The position numbers and the translations under genes were made by a program. Under the pieces are notes generated by a model. The model saw only the letters and a program-made list of their open reading frames with translations. It was not told the DNA's origin and did not search any database. From Rhodococcus sp. 4CII (GTDB lineage Bacteria > Actinomycetota > Actinomycetes > Mycobacteriales > Mycobacteriaceae): a DNA stretch of 64,000 nucleotides. The stretch is taken from the NCBI RefSeq assembly GCF_014256275.1, contig NZ_JACCFE010000002.1, positions 434,001-498,000 of the forward strand. The letters are read 5' to 3'. Position 1 is the stretch's first letter. The number at the start of each line of letters is the position of its first letter. This document shows positions 34,247 through 42,404 of this stretch, in pieces.

Positions 34247-34906
34247 ATGAGAGTCGCAATCGCAGGAGCCGGCGCAGTCGGACGCTCCATCGCGCGCGAA
34301 CTGGTCCGCAGCGAACACGACGTCATGCTGATCGAACGCAAACTCGAGCACGTCGAACAGGAGTCGGTGCCCGAGGCGACGTGGGTTCACGCCGACGCGT
34401 GCGAACTGAGCAGCCTCGAAACGGCGTCCCTCGAAACCTACGAGGTCGTGATCGCGGCCACCGGCGACGACAAGGCCAACCTCGTTCTCAGCCTGCTCGC
34501 GAAGACCGAATTCGGGGTCAGCCGCGTGGTCGCCCGCGTCAACGACCCCCGCAACGAGTGGTTGTTCGACGAGTCCTGGGGTGTCGACGTCGCCGTGTCC
34601 ACCCCCCGCATGCTCGCCTCACTGGTCGAGGAGGCGGTGTCGGTCGGCGACCTCGTGCGGTTGATGACGCTGCGCCAGGGTCAGGCCAACCTCGTCGAGG
34701 TCACGCTGCCCGACAACACTCCGCTCGCCGGGAAACCCGTCCGCAAGCTCCAATTGCCCCGCGACGCCGCGTTGGTCACCATCCTCCGCGGCGGCCGGGT
34801 GATCGTTCCCCAGCAGGACGATCCGCTCGAGGGCGGCGACGAACTGCTGTTCGTCGCATCCGTGGACGTCGAGGACGACCTCCGGGCCGCCGTCGGACTC
34901 TCGTGA
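34247..34906 (+). CDS. ceoC: TrkA-type potassium uptake regulator CeoC
   Basis: Second RCK protein, 219 residues: N-terminal RVAIAGAGAVGRSIAREL with MLIERK after strand 2, then VIAATGDDKANLVLSLLAKTEFG and an RCK_C domain (about 135-215, NLVEVTLPDNTPLAGKPVRKL). Similar in size and layout to CeoB, so the two probably arose by duplication and may form a hetero-octameric ring. It converges with the DUF3159 gene. Confidence 0.92.
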   Translation: MRVAIAGAGAVGRSIARELVRSEHDVMLIERKLEHVEQESVPEATWVHADACELSSLETASLETYEVVIAATGDDKANLVLSLLAKTEFGVSRVVARVNDPRNEWLFDESWGVDVAVSTPRMLASLVEEAVSVGDLVRLMTLRQGQANLVEVTLPDNTPLAGKPVRKLQLPRDAALVTILRGGRVIVPQQDDPLEGGDELLFVASVDVEDDLRAAVGLS

Positions 34907-34972
34907 TTGCGGCGCGGGCGATCGACTTCGCCGTCGGCGCAACAACTTAGAGCCCCACGGCGGGGGCCCCGA

Positions 34973-35734
34973 CTACGGTCGGCCGGGCTCCTCGCGGGGA
35001 CCGCCCGCCTCGGTGTCGTCGGTCGGCACGGCGGCCTCGGTGTCGTCGGTCGGCACGGCGGCCCCGGTGTCATCGTTCGGCACGGCGGCCCCGGTGTCAT
35101 CGTTCGGCACGGCGGCCTCCTCGGACGGTCCGGGTTCGACGATGCGGTCGGCCCGCCGCACCGCCCAGATCGTCACCAGCAGAGCCAATCCCGCCAGCGG
35201 CCAGCCCATCGCGATGCGTGCGAAGGCGAGCCAGCCGGTCTGGTCGGAATCGTAGAGCTGCGACTGCACGACGTACCGGGCCCCGAACACCAGCGCCCAG
35301 GCGCCCGTTGCGACGTCGTAGGCACGCACCGCGCCGCGATGCCGCCGCCAGAGGTTGCCGTGGCCGTTGAGGAACCCCCAGATGAGTCCGACGATCGGCC
35401 GGCGCACCAGAATCGAGACCAGGAACACCGCCCCGTACGCGAGACTCGTGTAGATGCCGAACAGAAAGTACCCCTTGGCATCACCCGTGCGGTACGCGAT
35501 GAATGCGGAGATGCCGACGCCGAAGAACCCGGAGACCGCGGGCTGGACGGGGCTGTGGCGCACGAGACGCCAGACCAGAATGGCGACCGCGACACCCAGG
35601 GCGGCCCAGATCGCCGGACCCAGGCTCCACACCGCGTTGACCGGGACGAAGACCAGGATGGGCAGGGTCGAATAGACCAGCCCGCTGATCCCACCGAGCT
35701 GTTCGAGTATGGATTGCTGCTTCGTTTCGGTCAC
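34973..35734 (-). CDS. DUF3159 membrane protein with tandem-repeat acidic tail
   Basis: 253 residues from GTG 35734. Residues 10-205 contain about six hydrophobic segments typical of DUF3159 (LVYSTLPILVFVPVNAVWSL, FGVGISAFIAYRTGDAKGYF). The tail (about 205-253) carries four consecutive nine-residue units of the form AAVPxDDTx, encoded by a 27-base DNA repeat. The family is membrane-bound and of unknown function, kept next to ceoBC and the OB-fold gene in mycolic-acid bacteria. Confidence 0.88.
   Translation of the reverse strand: MTETKQQSILEQLGGISGLVYSTLPILVFVPVNAVWSLGPAIWAALGVAVAILVWRLVRHSPVQPAVSGFFGVGISAFIAYRTGDAKGYFLFGIYTSLAYGAVFLVSILVRRPIVGLIWGFLNGHGNLWRRHRGAVRAYDVATGAWALVFGARYVVQSQLYDSDQTGWLAFARIAMGWPLAGLALLVTIWAVRRADRIVEPGPSEEAAVPNDDTGAAVPNDDTGAAVPTDDTEAAVPTDDTEAGGPREEPGRP
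35013..35120 (-). repeat. four 27-base tandem repeats inside the DUF3159 gene
   Basis: Units at 35013-35039, 35040-35066, 35067-35093 and 35094-35120. Units 1 and 2 share GTGTCGTCGGTCGGC and units 3 and 4 share GTGTCATCGTTCGGC; neighbours differ at one or a few bases. The length is a multiple of three, so the copy number can change without breaking the frame. Confidence 0.95.
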
Positions 35735-35762
35735 TCGACGAGAGTGCCACACGAGACGGACC

Positions 35763-36140
35763 CTACGATTCGCCGCGCAGCTCGTAATACGGGTTGAAGA
35801 TCACCTTCTGGCCGTCGCGTTCGCCGACGCGTCCGCGAACGAGAAGGGTCTTGCCCGGCTCGATCCCCGGAATCCGCCGCCGGCCGATCCACACCAACTT
35901 GATCTGTTCGGTGCCGTCGAAGAATTCGGCTTCGATGCTGGCGTTCCCGGACTTCGGACACGCCTCGACGCTGCGGAGCCGTCCCAGCATGGTGACCTCT
36001 TCACCGCGGCTGCAGTCGCAGGCACGTTGTGCGCCGGACGCCTGTGACGTCTCGGCCATTTCCTCGGCGTCCAGCTGCTCGAGGTCCTCGGTGAGCCTGC
36101 GAGTCAGCCGACGAAAATATCCTGCCGTGGCGGGTGCCAT
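35763..36140 (-). CDS. OB-fold nucleic-acid-binding protein
   Basis: 125 residues from ATG 36140, chosen because AGGAG sits 6 bases upstream; longer in-frame starts at 36206 (GTG) and 36236 exist without a good ribosome site. The N-terminal part is helical (YFRRLTRRLTEDLEQLDAEEM). The C-terminal OB fold reads VTMLGRLRSVEACPKSGNASIEAEFFDG (split here at about 55-82) and LLVRGRVGERDGQKVIFNPYYEL, as in RecG/AsnRS-type OB domains. Its ligand is unknown. Confidence 0.85.
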   Translation of the reverse strand: MAPATAGYFRRLTRRLTEDLEQLDAEEMAETSQASGAQRACDCSRGEEVTMLGRLRSVEACPKSGNASIEAEFFDGTEQIKLVWIGRRRIPGIEPGKTLLVRGRVGERDGQKVIFNPYYELRGES

Positions 36141-36277
36141 TGCGCGCTCCTGGAGCATGTGCGACGCGAGATCTTCGCGCCGCTCGTAGGGCTGTGTATT
36201 CGCCACTGTAGACCCATTGGTTCCCGGCAACCACACCAGCGGAAAGGGTGCTGCCGGGGACGAGGCAAGATCACCTC

Positions 36278-36991
36278 ATGCCCTTTGACGACCGGCCGGC
36301 CGTAGCCGTGGTACTCCCGGGAACGGGATCCGACGCGGACTTCGTGGCCCGCGCCTTCACCGAGCCTCTGGCCTGCCGCGGAGTGCGTACGGTCGCAGTC
36401 CAACCCGACCCGCGACGGGTCGTCGGCAGCTATTTGGACGCACTCGACGCCACGGCTGCGCAGCATTCCCGGATCATCGTCGGCGGGGTCTCGATCGGGG
36501 CGGCAGTGGCGTTGCAGTGGGCAGGATCACACCCTCTGTGCACCGCCGGGGTCCTCGCGGCGCTGCCGGCGTGGACCGGGACCGGCGCGGACGCCCCCGC
36601 CGCCGCCAGCGCCCGGTTCACCGCTGCCCGGCTGCGGGCGGACGGCCTCGAACAGGTCACCGCCGAGATGATCGCGACCAGTCCGCCCTGGCTGGGCCGG
36701 GAACTGGCCAAATCCTGGCGGTCGCAGTGGCCGCACCTCCCGGCCGCACTCGACGAGGCTTCCGCGTACCACGCCCCGAGCACGGACGACCTGGGGCGCA
36801 TCGTCGTGCCGGTCGGCATCGCCGCCGCCGTCGACGACGCGGTGCACCCACTCGAGGTCGCCCGGACCTGGTCCGAACTGTTACCGCACGCCGCACTGGT
36901 CACCGTGACCCTCGACGAGATCGGTGCCGATCCGGCCGTCCTCGGCTACGCCGGACTCGAGGCGCTGGATTCGGTACTGCACACGGCCTGA
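36278..36991 (+). CDS. alpha/beta hydrolase
   Basis: 237-residue cytoplasmic hydrolase from ATG 36278. Strand 1 reads AVAVVLPGTGSDADFV and the nucleophile elbow is VGGVSIGAAVALQWAGSHP (Ser about 78). A loop IAAAVDDAVHPLEVARTW carries the expected acid. The usual C-terminal catalytic histidine is not evident (VTLDEIGADPAVLGYAG), so activity is uncertain. From memory, a homologue occupies the same place (next to the OB-fold gene and dut) in mycobacteria. Substrate unknown. Confidence 0.8.
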   Translation: MPFDDRPAVAVVLPGTGSDADFVARAFTEPLACRGVRTVAVQPDPRRVVGSYLDALDATAAQHSRIIVGGVSIGAAVALQWAGSHPLCTAGVLAALPAWTGTGADAPAAASARFTAARLRADGLEQVTAEMIATSPPWLGRELAKSWRSQWPHLPAALDEASAYHAPSTDDLGRIVVPVGIAAAVDDAVHPLEVARTWSELLPHAALVTVTLDEIGADPAVLGYAGLEALDSVLHTA

Positions 36992-36998
36992 GCTGCCG

Positions 36999-37841
36999 TC
37001 AGCGGCCGAGTTGCTGCATCGCGGAACCCGATTCGCCGCGACGCTGCTGCGGCTGGACCGGGGCCTGGGGTGCCTGCGCCTCGTCCTGCGGGACGGGCCC
37101 GGGCTGCGGCGCGGCAGGTTGTTGCGGGGCGGCGCCCTGCTGCTGCGCCAGCTGTTGCTGGTGGGCGGCCGCCAACTGCTGAGCGAGCGCCTCGGGCAGG
37201 ACCACCGGCAGCGGGGTCCGCACCGGGTTCGGCTCGTTTCCCCGCTTGACGACGGTGTCGCGCAGGATTGCCCGGGCGGTCGCGACGAGTTCCGAATCGG
37301 ACGTGTTGCCACCGCTCGGCCCCGCGACCACGCACCGCACCATCCAGCGGTAGCCGTCGACGCCGATGAAACGCAGGTCGGCGTTGGGGGTGACGGCGAA
37401 CACCTCGCGGCCCCACGGTCCGCTCTCGACGCTCACCGTCGCGTTGTCGTTGCGCAGAGATTCGGCGAGGTCGCCGGCGACCTCGCGCCACTGGCCCGGC
37501 GACTTCGGGGCGGCATATGCCGCCACCGTGACGCGCCCGTGCTGGGTGACGAGGTGCACGGCCTGCGGCGAACCGTCCGGCGCCATTTCAACCTGCAACT
37601 GGGCACCCTGCGGCATCGGCACGAGGACGGAACCGAGGTCGAGTCGGGTCCCGACCTCACCGACTGTGAGATCGGCGCCCGATTCCAGGTCGTCGGCGTC
37701 GTACGGTCCGCCGTCGACCTCGGTGACGGCGTCGAAGTCGTCGTATTCCGTGCCGTCGTCGGCGGCGTCCGTCTCGGCGTCCTCGAAGACATCGGGCGTG
37801 CCGTCCTCTGCTTCCTTGCCCTTCTTACGACGTCCGAACAT
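36999..37841 (-). CDS. DUF3710 family protein
   Basis: 280 residues. The start MFGRRKKGKEAED is basic, followed by an acidic low-complexity region (residues 12-60). The conserved DUF3710 core lies at about 60-205 (DLGSVLVPMPQGAQLQVEM, WGREVFAVTPNADLRFIGVDGYRWM). The tail from about 220 is rich in Gln, Ala and Pro and probably disordered. It sits 2 bases from dut on the same strand. Function unknown; conserved in actinobacteria. Confidence 0.88.
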   Translation of the reverse strand: MFGRRKKGKEAEDGTPDVFEDAETDAADDGTEYDDFDAVTEVDGGPYDADDLESGADLTVGEVGTRLDLGSVLVPMPQGAQLQVEMAPDGSPQAVHLVTQHGRVTVAAYAAPKSPGQWREVAGDLAESLRNDNATVSVESGPWGREVFAVTPNADLRFIGVDGYRWMVRCVVAGPSGGNTSDSELVATARAILRDTVVKRGNEPNPVRTPLPVVLPEALAQQLAAAHQQQLAQQQGAAPQQPAAPQPGPVPQDEAQAPQAPVQPQQRRGESGSAMQQLGR

Positions 37842-37843
37842 GT

Positions 37844-38359
37844 TCAGGCTCCTTCACTGGCATTGCCGACGAGGCTGGCGTGGCCGCCGCTCGACCCGTG
37901 TCCGTCGCTGCCACGGGTGGTGCCGTCGAGGGACTCGACCTCGACGAACGACACCAGTTCGACCCGCTGCACGACGAGTTGGGCGATCCGGTCGCCGCGG
38001 CGGATCTCGATCGGCGTCTCGAGATCGTGATTGATCAGGCACACCTTGATCTCGCCCCGGTATCCGGCGTCGATGGTGCCGGGGGTGTTGACCACCGACA
38101 GCCCCGACTTGGCGGCGAGTCCCGACCGGGGATGGATGAGTCCGACGGTGCCCAGCGGCAGCGCGATCGCGACGCCCGTTCCGACGAGGACGCGGCGTCC
38201 CGGCTCGATGGTCACGTCGAGGGTGCTGCAGAGGTCGACACCGGCGTCGCCGTCGTGCGCGCGCTGCGGCAGCGGAATGTCCGGGTCCAGGCGCTGAAGG
38301 GCGACGGGCGGAAGGGCGGGGGTCGCGGCAGAGGAAGGGCCGGGAGATAGGTCGCTCAC
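37844..38359 (-). CDS. dut: dUTP diphosphatase
   Basis: Hydrolyses dUTP to dUMP and pyrophosphate, keeping uracil out of DNA and feeding dTTP synthesis. 171 residues from GTG 38359 (GTG 38365 also possible). All five trimeric dUTPase motifs are visible: HDGDAGVDL, HPRSGLAAKSGLSVVN, GTIDAGYRGEIKVCLIN (with the catalytic Asp), RGDRIAQLVVQRV and the P-loop-like C-terminal TRGSDGHGSSG. It is divergent from the DUF3093 gene with 41 bases between. Confidence 0.95.
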   Translation of the reverse strand: MSDLSPGPSSAATPALPPVALQRLDPDIPLPQRAHDGDAGVDLCSTLDVTIEPGRRVLVGTGVAIALPLGTVGLIHPRSGLAAKSGLSVVNTPGTIDAGYRGEIKVCLINHDLETPIEIRRGDRIAQLVVQRVELVSFVEVESLDGTTRGSDGHGSSGGHASLVGNASEGA

Positions 38360-38400
38360 GTGCACCGAGCCTACTCTCAGACACCGACTATCCTGGTCGG

Positions 38401-38922
38401 GTGTCAGAAACGTCCCGGCCCGATGTCGCGCCCACCGATCACACCTCGCCCACCCTGTATTCGGAGCGCCTGTGGGTGCCCGTCTGGTGGTGGGCAGTGG
38501 GGTTGTTCGTCGCGGGTCTGCTGGCCGCGGAGGTGCACATGGGTGCGCCGGGCATCCGCGCATGGCTACCGTATGTTCTGCTGCTTCCCCTGCCCGTCTG
38601 GGGACTCGTCTGGCTCAGCCGCCTCCGCGTCGAGGTCGTCGAGGAACCGAATGGCGTCCACCTGCGGGTCGGACAGGCGCATCTCCCGGTGGACGTCATT
38701 GCGCGGGTCGCGGAGGTGCCCGGTTCGGCGAAGAGTGCGGCGCTCGGTCGTCAGCTCGACCCCGCAGCCTTCGTTCAGCACCGCGCGTGGGTCAAGCCGA
38801 TGGCACTGATCGTGCTCGACGACCCCGAGGACCCGACCCCCTACTGGCTTATCAGCACCCGTCGGCCTGCGGAGTTGCTGGCCGCGGTCAACCGTGCGCG
38901 CCCACAGGCGGACGGCGACTGA
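38401..38922 (+). CDS. DUF3093 membrane protein
   Basis: 173 residues from GTG 38401. Two membrane segments (WWWAVGLFVAGLLAAEV and AWLPYVLLLPLPVWGLVWL) are followed by a PH-like cytoplasmic part with VEVVEEPNGVHLRVGQAHLPV and PYWLISTRRPAELLAAV. Conserved next to dut in this group. Function unknown. It ends in a perfect hairpin shared with the convergent DUF4193 gene. Confidence 0.87.
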   Translation: MSETSRPDVAPTDHTSPTLYSERLWVPVWWWAVGLFVAGLLAAEVHMGAPGIRAWLPYVLLLPLPVWGLVWLSRLRVEVVEEPNGVHLRVGQAHLPVDVIARVAEVPGSAKSAALGRQLDPAAFVQHRAWVKPMALIVLDDPEDPTPYWLISTRRPAELLAAVNRARPQADGD

Positions 38923-38923
38923 T

Positions 38924-38948
38924 CGGACGGTGGGCCTCCCACCGTCCG
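38924..38948. terminator. bidirectional terminator between DUF3093 and DUF4193 genes
   Basis: CGGACGGTGGG-CCT-CCCACCGTCCG: perfect 11-base stem with a 3-base loop, directly after the DUF3093 stop. Confidence 0.85.
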
Positions 38949-38968
38949 CCTCTCGTACTTGCCGCCGC

Positions 38969-39271
38969 TCAGGCCGCGCAGTCCCTGCACACCAGCACTC
39001 CGCCCGCCTCACTGGCGAGCCGGCTGCGGTGGTGCACCAGGAAGCAGCTCGAACACGTGAACTCGTCGGCCTGCTTCGGCACGACGCGCACCGAGAGTTC
39101 CTCGCCGGACAGATCCGCGCCGGGAAGTTCGAACGATTCCGCCGTGTCGGACTCGTCCACGTCGACAACAGCCGACTGAGCCTCGTTACGTCGCGCCTTC
39201 AGTTCCTCCAGCGAATCCTCCGAAACCTCGTCGGACTCTGTTCGCCGCGGTGCGTCGTAGTCAGTTGCCAT
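38969..39271 (-). CDS. DUF4193 zinc-ribbon-like protein
   Basis: 100-residue acidic protein. The first 60 residues are charged and probably disordered; the C terminus carries FTCSSCFLVHHRSRLA and VLVCRDCAA, a CxxC...CxxC pair likely to bind zinc. Actinobacterial-only family. It is transcribed away from a 480-base gap. Function unknown; a transcription-related role is a guess from the ribbon only. Confidence 0.88.
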   Translation of the reverse strand: MATDYDAPRRTESDEVSEDSLEELKARRNEAQSAVVDVDESDTAESFELPGADLSGEELSVRVVPKQADEFTCSSCFLVHHRSRLASEAGGVLVCRDCAA

Positions 39272-39751
39272 GTCGCCTTCCCCTCATCTTCTTCCCTGTA
39301 TCCCGGCCCGCGCGGTACGTCGAACCGTGTGCCGGTCGACCGTCCACCCGTAAACCGCCTCGGCGCAGATCACACCCTGCGGCCACACAACGCCGCAACC
39401 GATGGGAACGTGCCCGGAACCAGGCCCCGGAAACATGATCTACGCCTCTTTTTTCATCTTCTGCCGACCCTCGTTCTGAACGCTTTGAACGACTGGGGCC
39501 GCCAGACAGTAGCCGAAGGAAGTACAAAAGTCGTAACCGAATCGGCCGATCGCGCAAATTGTCTGCTAATCGTCACCAACACCACAGCAAGCTGTGACAT
39601 TCCACAACGGGGACGGGTTCGGGGGTATGACGCCGCGGGGATCTAAGGTAGGTGCCGAACCTGTGCCACAACGCGTGGCCGGGCCCGGTATCGGTGCGCT
39701 GTACGGGCGTTTCGTCACGAGCGCAGTCTGTAGGAGAGGTCGAGGCACACT
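39272..39751. other. 480-base intergenic region, divergent DUF4193 / cei
   Basis: The longest gene-free stretch in the window. It is more AT-rich than its surroundings, mainly between 39430 and 39600. Seen in it: a T-run CTCTTTTTTCATC near 39447, a small perfect hairpin CACAGC-AA-GCTGTG at 39583-39596, and GTCAC (39572) / GTGAC (39594) around it. No supported reading frame longer than about 60 codons. It must contain both divergent promoters; an unannotated small RNA is possible. Confidence 0.6.
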
Positions 39752-40441
39752 GTGGTTTCACTGATCACCGAAGGCAGCTCGCACGACGACAAGGGTCGTC
39801 CGTTCCGGCGGCGCCGGGCGATGCCGATCCTCGTGGTGTTCGCGGTCCTCGCCCTGCTCGGCGCAATCGTGTGGATCGGCGTTCTCGGCGACGACGAGGA
39901 TCTCGCCACGACGGTCGACTGCAATGCGCCCCAGCCCGCGGCGCAGCCGGTCGACCCCGCCGCCCCGCCGCAACAGACGCTGGGTGAACGTGTCGACGGG
40001 TCGACCCTGCGGGACGTGGAGCCTGCAGCACTGTCCGCCACCAAGGTGCGCGTGTTCAACGCGAACGGCGAACACGGTCAGGCTGCGCAGGTGGCCGCCC
40101 AGCTGAGCGACTACGGATTCGCGAGCGCCCCCGACGTGCAGGCGGGCAACGACCCGATCTACGTCGACCAGAACATGCAGTGCCAGGGGCAGCTGCGGTT
40201 CGGCCCCAATGGCGTCGCCGCCGCGAGTGCGCTCTGGCTGGTCGCTCCGTGCGCCGAGCTCATCGAAGACACGCGCACCGACGACACGGTCGATCTGGCG
40301 CTCGGAACCTACTTCCGCAAGATCTCACCGAACACCGACGCCGAAGAGGTTTTGCGGTCGCTGAAGGATCCGCCGCCCGGAACCCAACCGGCACCTCTCG
40401 ACATCGATCTCCTGAAGGCGGCGCGTACCGCCCGCTGCTGA
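39752..40441 (+). CDS. cei: envelope integrity protein Cei, LytR_C domain
   Basis: 229 residues from GTG 39752. A short basic cytoplasmic part ending RPFRRRRA is followed by one membrane helix (MPILVVFAVLALLGAIVWIGV) and an extracytoplasmic LytR_C-type domain (about 90-180, ATKVRVFNANGEHGQAAQVAAQL). Four extracytoplasmic cysteines (in TTVDCNAP, NMQCQGQ, LVAPCAEL and the terminal RC) may form disulfides. The family, known from the mycobacterial Rv2700 homologue, supports cell envelope integrity. It converges with suhB, 7 bases away. Confidence 0.87.
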   Translation: MVSLITEGSSHDDKGRPFRRRRAMPILVVFAVLALLGAIVWIGVLGDDEDLATTVDCNAPQPAAQPVDPAAPPQQTLGERVDGSTLRDVEPAALSATKVRVFNANGEHGQAAQVAAQLSDYGFASAPDVQAGNDPIYVDQNMQCQGQLRFGPNGVAAASALWLVAPCAELIEDTRTDDTVDLALGTYFRKISPNTDAEEVLRSLKDPPPGTQPAPLDIDLLKAARTARC

Positions 40442-40448
40442 CCGTCGG

Positions 40449-41351
40449 TCACACCTCCGGGATCGGGGCGTCGGCCCCGGTCTCGGCGAACAGCGTGTCC
40501 AGCGCATCGGCGATGCCGGGAGCGGCCGCCACCACCACCTCGCCGTCCGCGCTCGACGTGTGCGGAGCGGGGATTCGCACGCGGGCTCCGGCCTCGGTCG
40601 CGATCAACGACCCGGCGGCCCAGTCCCACGGGCTCAGCCCGTGCTCGAAGTGGGCGTCGACCCGGCCGGCCGCGACCATGCACAGATCGAGGGCCGCCGA
40701 ACCGATCCGGCGGATGTCGCGCACCCGCGGGAGGATCTCGGCGATGAGGGCGCCCTGGGCCTTCCGCCGCGCCGCGCCGTACCCGAATCCGGTGGCGAGC
40801 AATGCCATCGACACGTCGGTCACGGGGTTGCACCGGAGTTCGTTCACCCGCCCGTCCGCGTCGGTGAGTGTCGCGCCGCCGCCGCGGGCCGCGGCGTAGG
40901 TCGCACCGGCTGCCACGTCGACCACGGCCCCGGCGACGGACACCCCGTCGATCTGGACGGCCACCGACACCGCGTAGGCGGGCACGCCGTACAGAAAGTT
41001 CACCGTGCCGTCGATCGGGTCCACGATCCACCGCACCCCCGCGACGGAATGTTCCTCTCCCCCACCCTCTTCGCCGAGGATCGCATCACCCGGGCGCAGC
41101 TCCGCGAGACGGTCCCGGATGACGTGCTCGCTCTCGGTGTCGACCACCGTGACCGGGTCCGTCGGGGTGCTCTTGGCCGTCACGGAATCGCCGGATCCTG
41201 CTCGCTTCCCGACGATTCCGAACACCTCGGGCCGCCTCGCGCGGACGTGCGCGGCGGCTTCCTCTGCGACGGCGACGGCGACCGCGAGCAGTTCGCGGGG
41301 ATCGGTGCCGACGTGGCCGGACGGGGAGTCTGAACTCTGGGGTGCATGCAC
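40449..41351 (-). CDS. suhB: inositol-1-monophosphatase SuhB family
   Basis: Mg-dependent phosphatase of inositol monophosphate, feeding phosphatidylinositol and mycothiol synthesis. 300 residues from GTG 41351. Metal-binding motifs: ILGEEGGG (Glu), VRWIVDPIDGTVNFLYG (DPxDG) and LSPWDWAAGSLIATEAG (WDxAAG) are complete. Homologues sit at the same place, next to cei and ppgK, in mycobacteria. Related nucleotidases of the family (CysQ-type) are less likely. Confidence 0.9.
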   Translation of the reverse strand: MHAPQSSDSPSGHVGTDPRELLAVAVAVAEEAAAHVRARRPEVFGIVGKRAGSGDSVTAKSTPTDPVTVVDTESEHVIRDRLAELRPGDAILGEEGGGEEHSVAGVRWIVDPIDGTVNFLYGVPAYAVSVAVQIDGVSVAGAVVDVAAGATYAAARGGGATLTDADGRVNELRCNPVTDVSMALLATGFGYGAARRKAQGALIAEILPRVRDIRRIGSAALDLCMVAAGRVDAHFEHGLSPWDWAAGSLIATEAGARVRIPAPHTSSADGEVVVAAAPGIADALDTLFAETGADAPIPEV

Positions 41352-41530
41352 GTACCCATCGGAACACACTTCCACTGCCTCACACCACCGCTGACGTTGT
41401 CCGCGCCCCGACGCGCAGCGCCTCCCCGGTCGGCCCGTGTCACCCACCGAAGTCGTCTCGACGCACTAGTGTGACGAACAGCAGAAGCGCGCCGGAGAAC
41501 AGTCGTCGTCGACACGGAGGAGCACACGCC

Positions 41531-42283
41531 ATGACCAAGACCGGGTTCGGTGTCGACGTCGGGGGCAGCGGCGTCAAGGGCGGCGTGGTGGACCTCGAGA
41601 CCGGTGAACTCGTCGGGGATCGGATCAAGTTGCTCACACCGCAGCCGTCCACCCCGAAGGCGGTCGCGCAGACCGTCGCGGAGATCATCCGCCAGGCAGA
41701 GTGGGACGGACCGGTCGGTATCACCCTGCCCAGTGTCGTCATCGGCGGAGTGGCGCGGACCGCCGCGAACATCGACAAGCACTGGATCGGGACGGACGCG
41801 CGTGCCCTGTTCGCCGACGCACTCGGCGGCCGGCTCGTCACCGTCCTCAACGACGCCGACGCGGCGGGGATCGCCGAGGACGCGCTCGGCGCGGGCAAGG
41901 ACGCGAGGGGGGTCGTCATCCTCCTCACGTTCGGTACGGGCATCGGCTCAGCGATCCTCCACGACGGCGTCCTCCTCCCCAATACCGAGTTCGGGCACAT
42001 GGAGGTGGACGGCAAGGAGGCCGAGCACCGGGCGGCGTCGTCGGTGAAGGAGAAGAAGGATCTGTCCTACAAGGAGTGGGCGGCCGAGGTGACCCGCGTC
42101 CTCACCCGGTTCGAGAACCTCATGTCGCCGGATCTGTTCATCGCCGGCGGCGGAATCAGCCGCAAACACGAGAAGTGGATTCCGCATCTGACGAACAGGA
42201 CACCTGTCGTACCTGCTGCGCTGCTCAATACGGCAGGCATCGTCGGTGCTGCTCTCGCGGTCGAAACGGGCATCGCTCCGTAA
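41531..42283 (+). CDS. ppgK: polyphosphate glucokinase PpgK
   Basis: ROK-family glucokinase that can use polyphosphate as well as ATP to phosphorylate glucose. 250 residues from ATG 41531. The phosphate motif GFGVDVGGSGVKGGVVDLE, the catalytic LNDADAAGIAEDALG, LLTFGTGIGSAIL and the EFGHMEVDGKEAEHRA block are as in actinobacterial PpgK; the KEAEHRA wording and position next to sigA support PpgK over ordinary ROK kinases. Confidence 0.94.
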   Translation: MTKTGFGVDVGGSGVKGGVVDLETGELVGDRIKLLTPQPSTPKAVAQTVAEIIRQAEWDGPVGITLPSVVIGGVARTAANIDKHWIGTDARALFADALGGRLVTVLNDADAAGIAEDALGAGKDARGVVILLTFGTGIGSAILHDGVLLPNTEFGHMEVDGKEAEHRAASSVKEKKDLSYKEWAAEVTRVLTRFENLMSPDLFIAGGGISRKHEKWIPHLTNRTPVVPAALLNTAGIVGAALAVETGIAP

Positions 42284-42404
42284 CTATTTCGGATGGGTCG
42301 TTACAATGGAAGGGCCCGGCTGCGCGCCGGCGAAACCAGTAGACCTCTCCGCCGGATGACCACTCTGGCGTGACGCCGCACGACACCGTCACGAAAGGGC
42401 GTAC

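Noticed and set aside
39591..39606. GlxR/CRP site upstream of cei
   Set aside because: TGTG and CACA occur but with the wrong spacing and without the TGTGA-N6-TCACA form.
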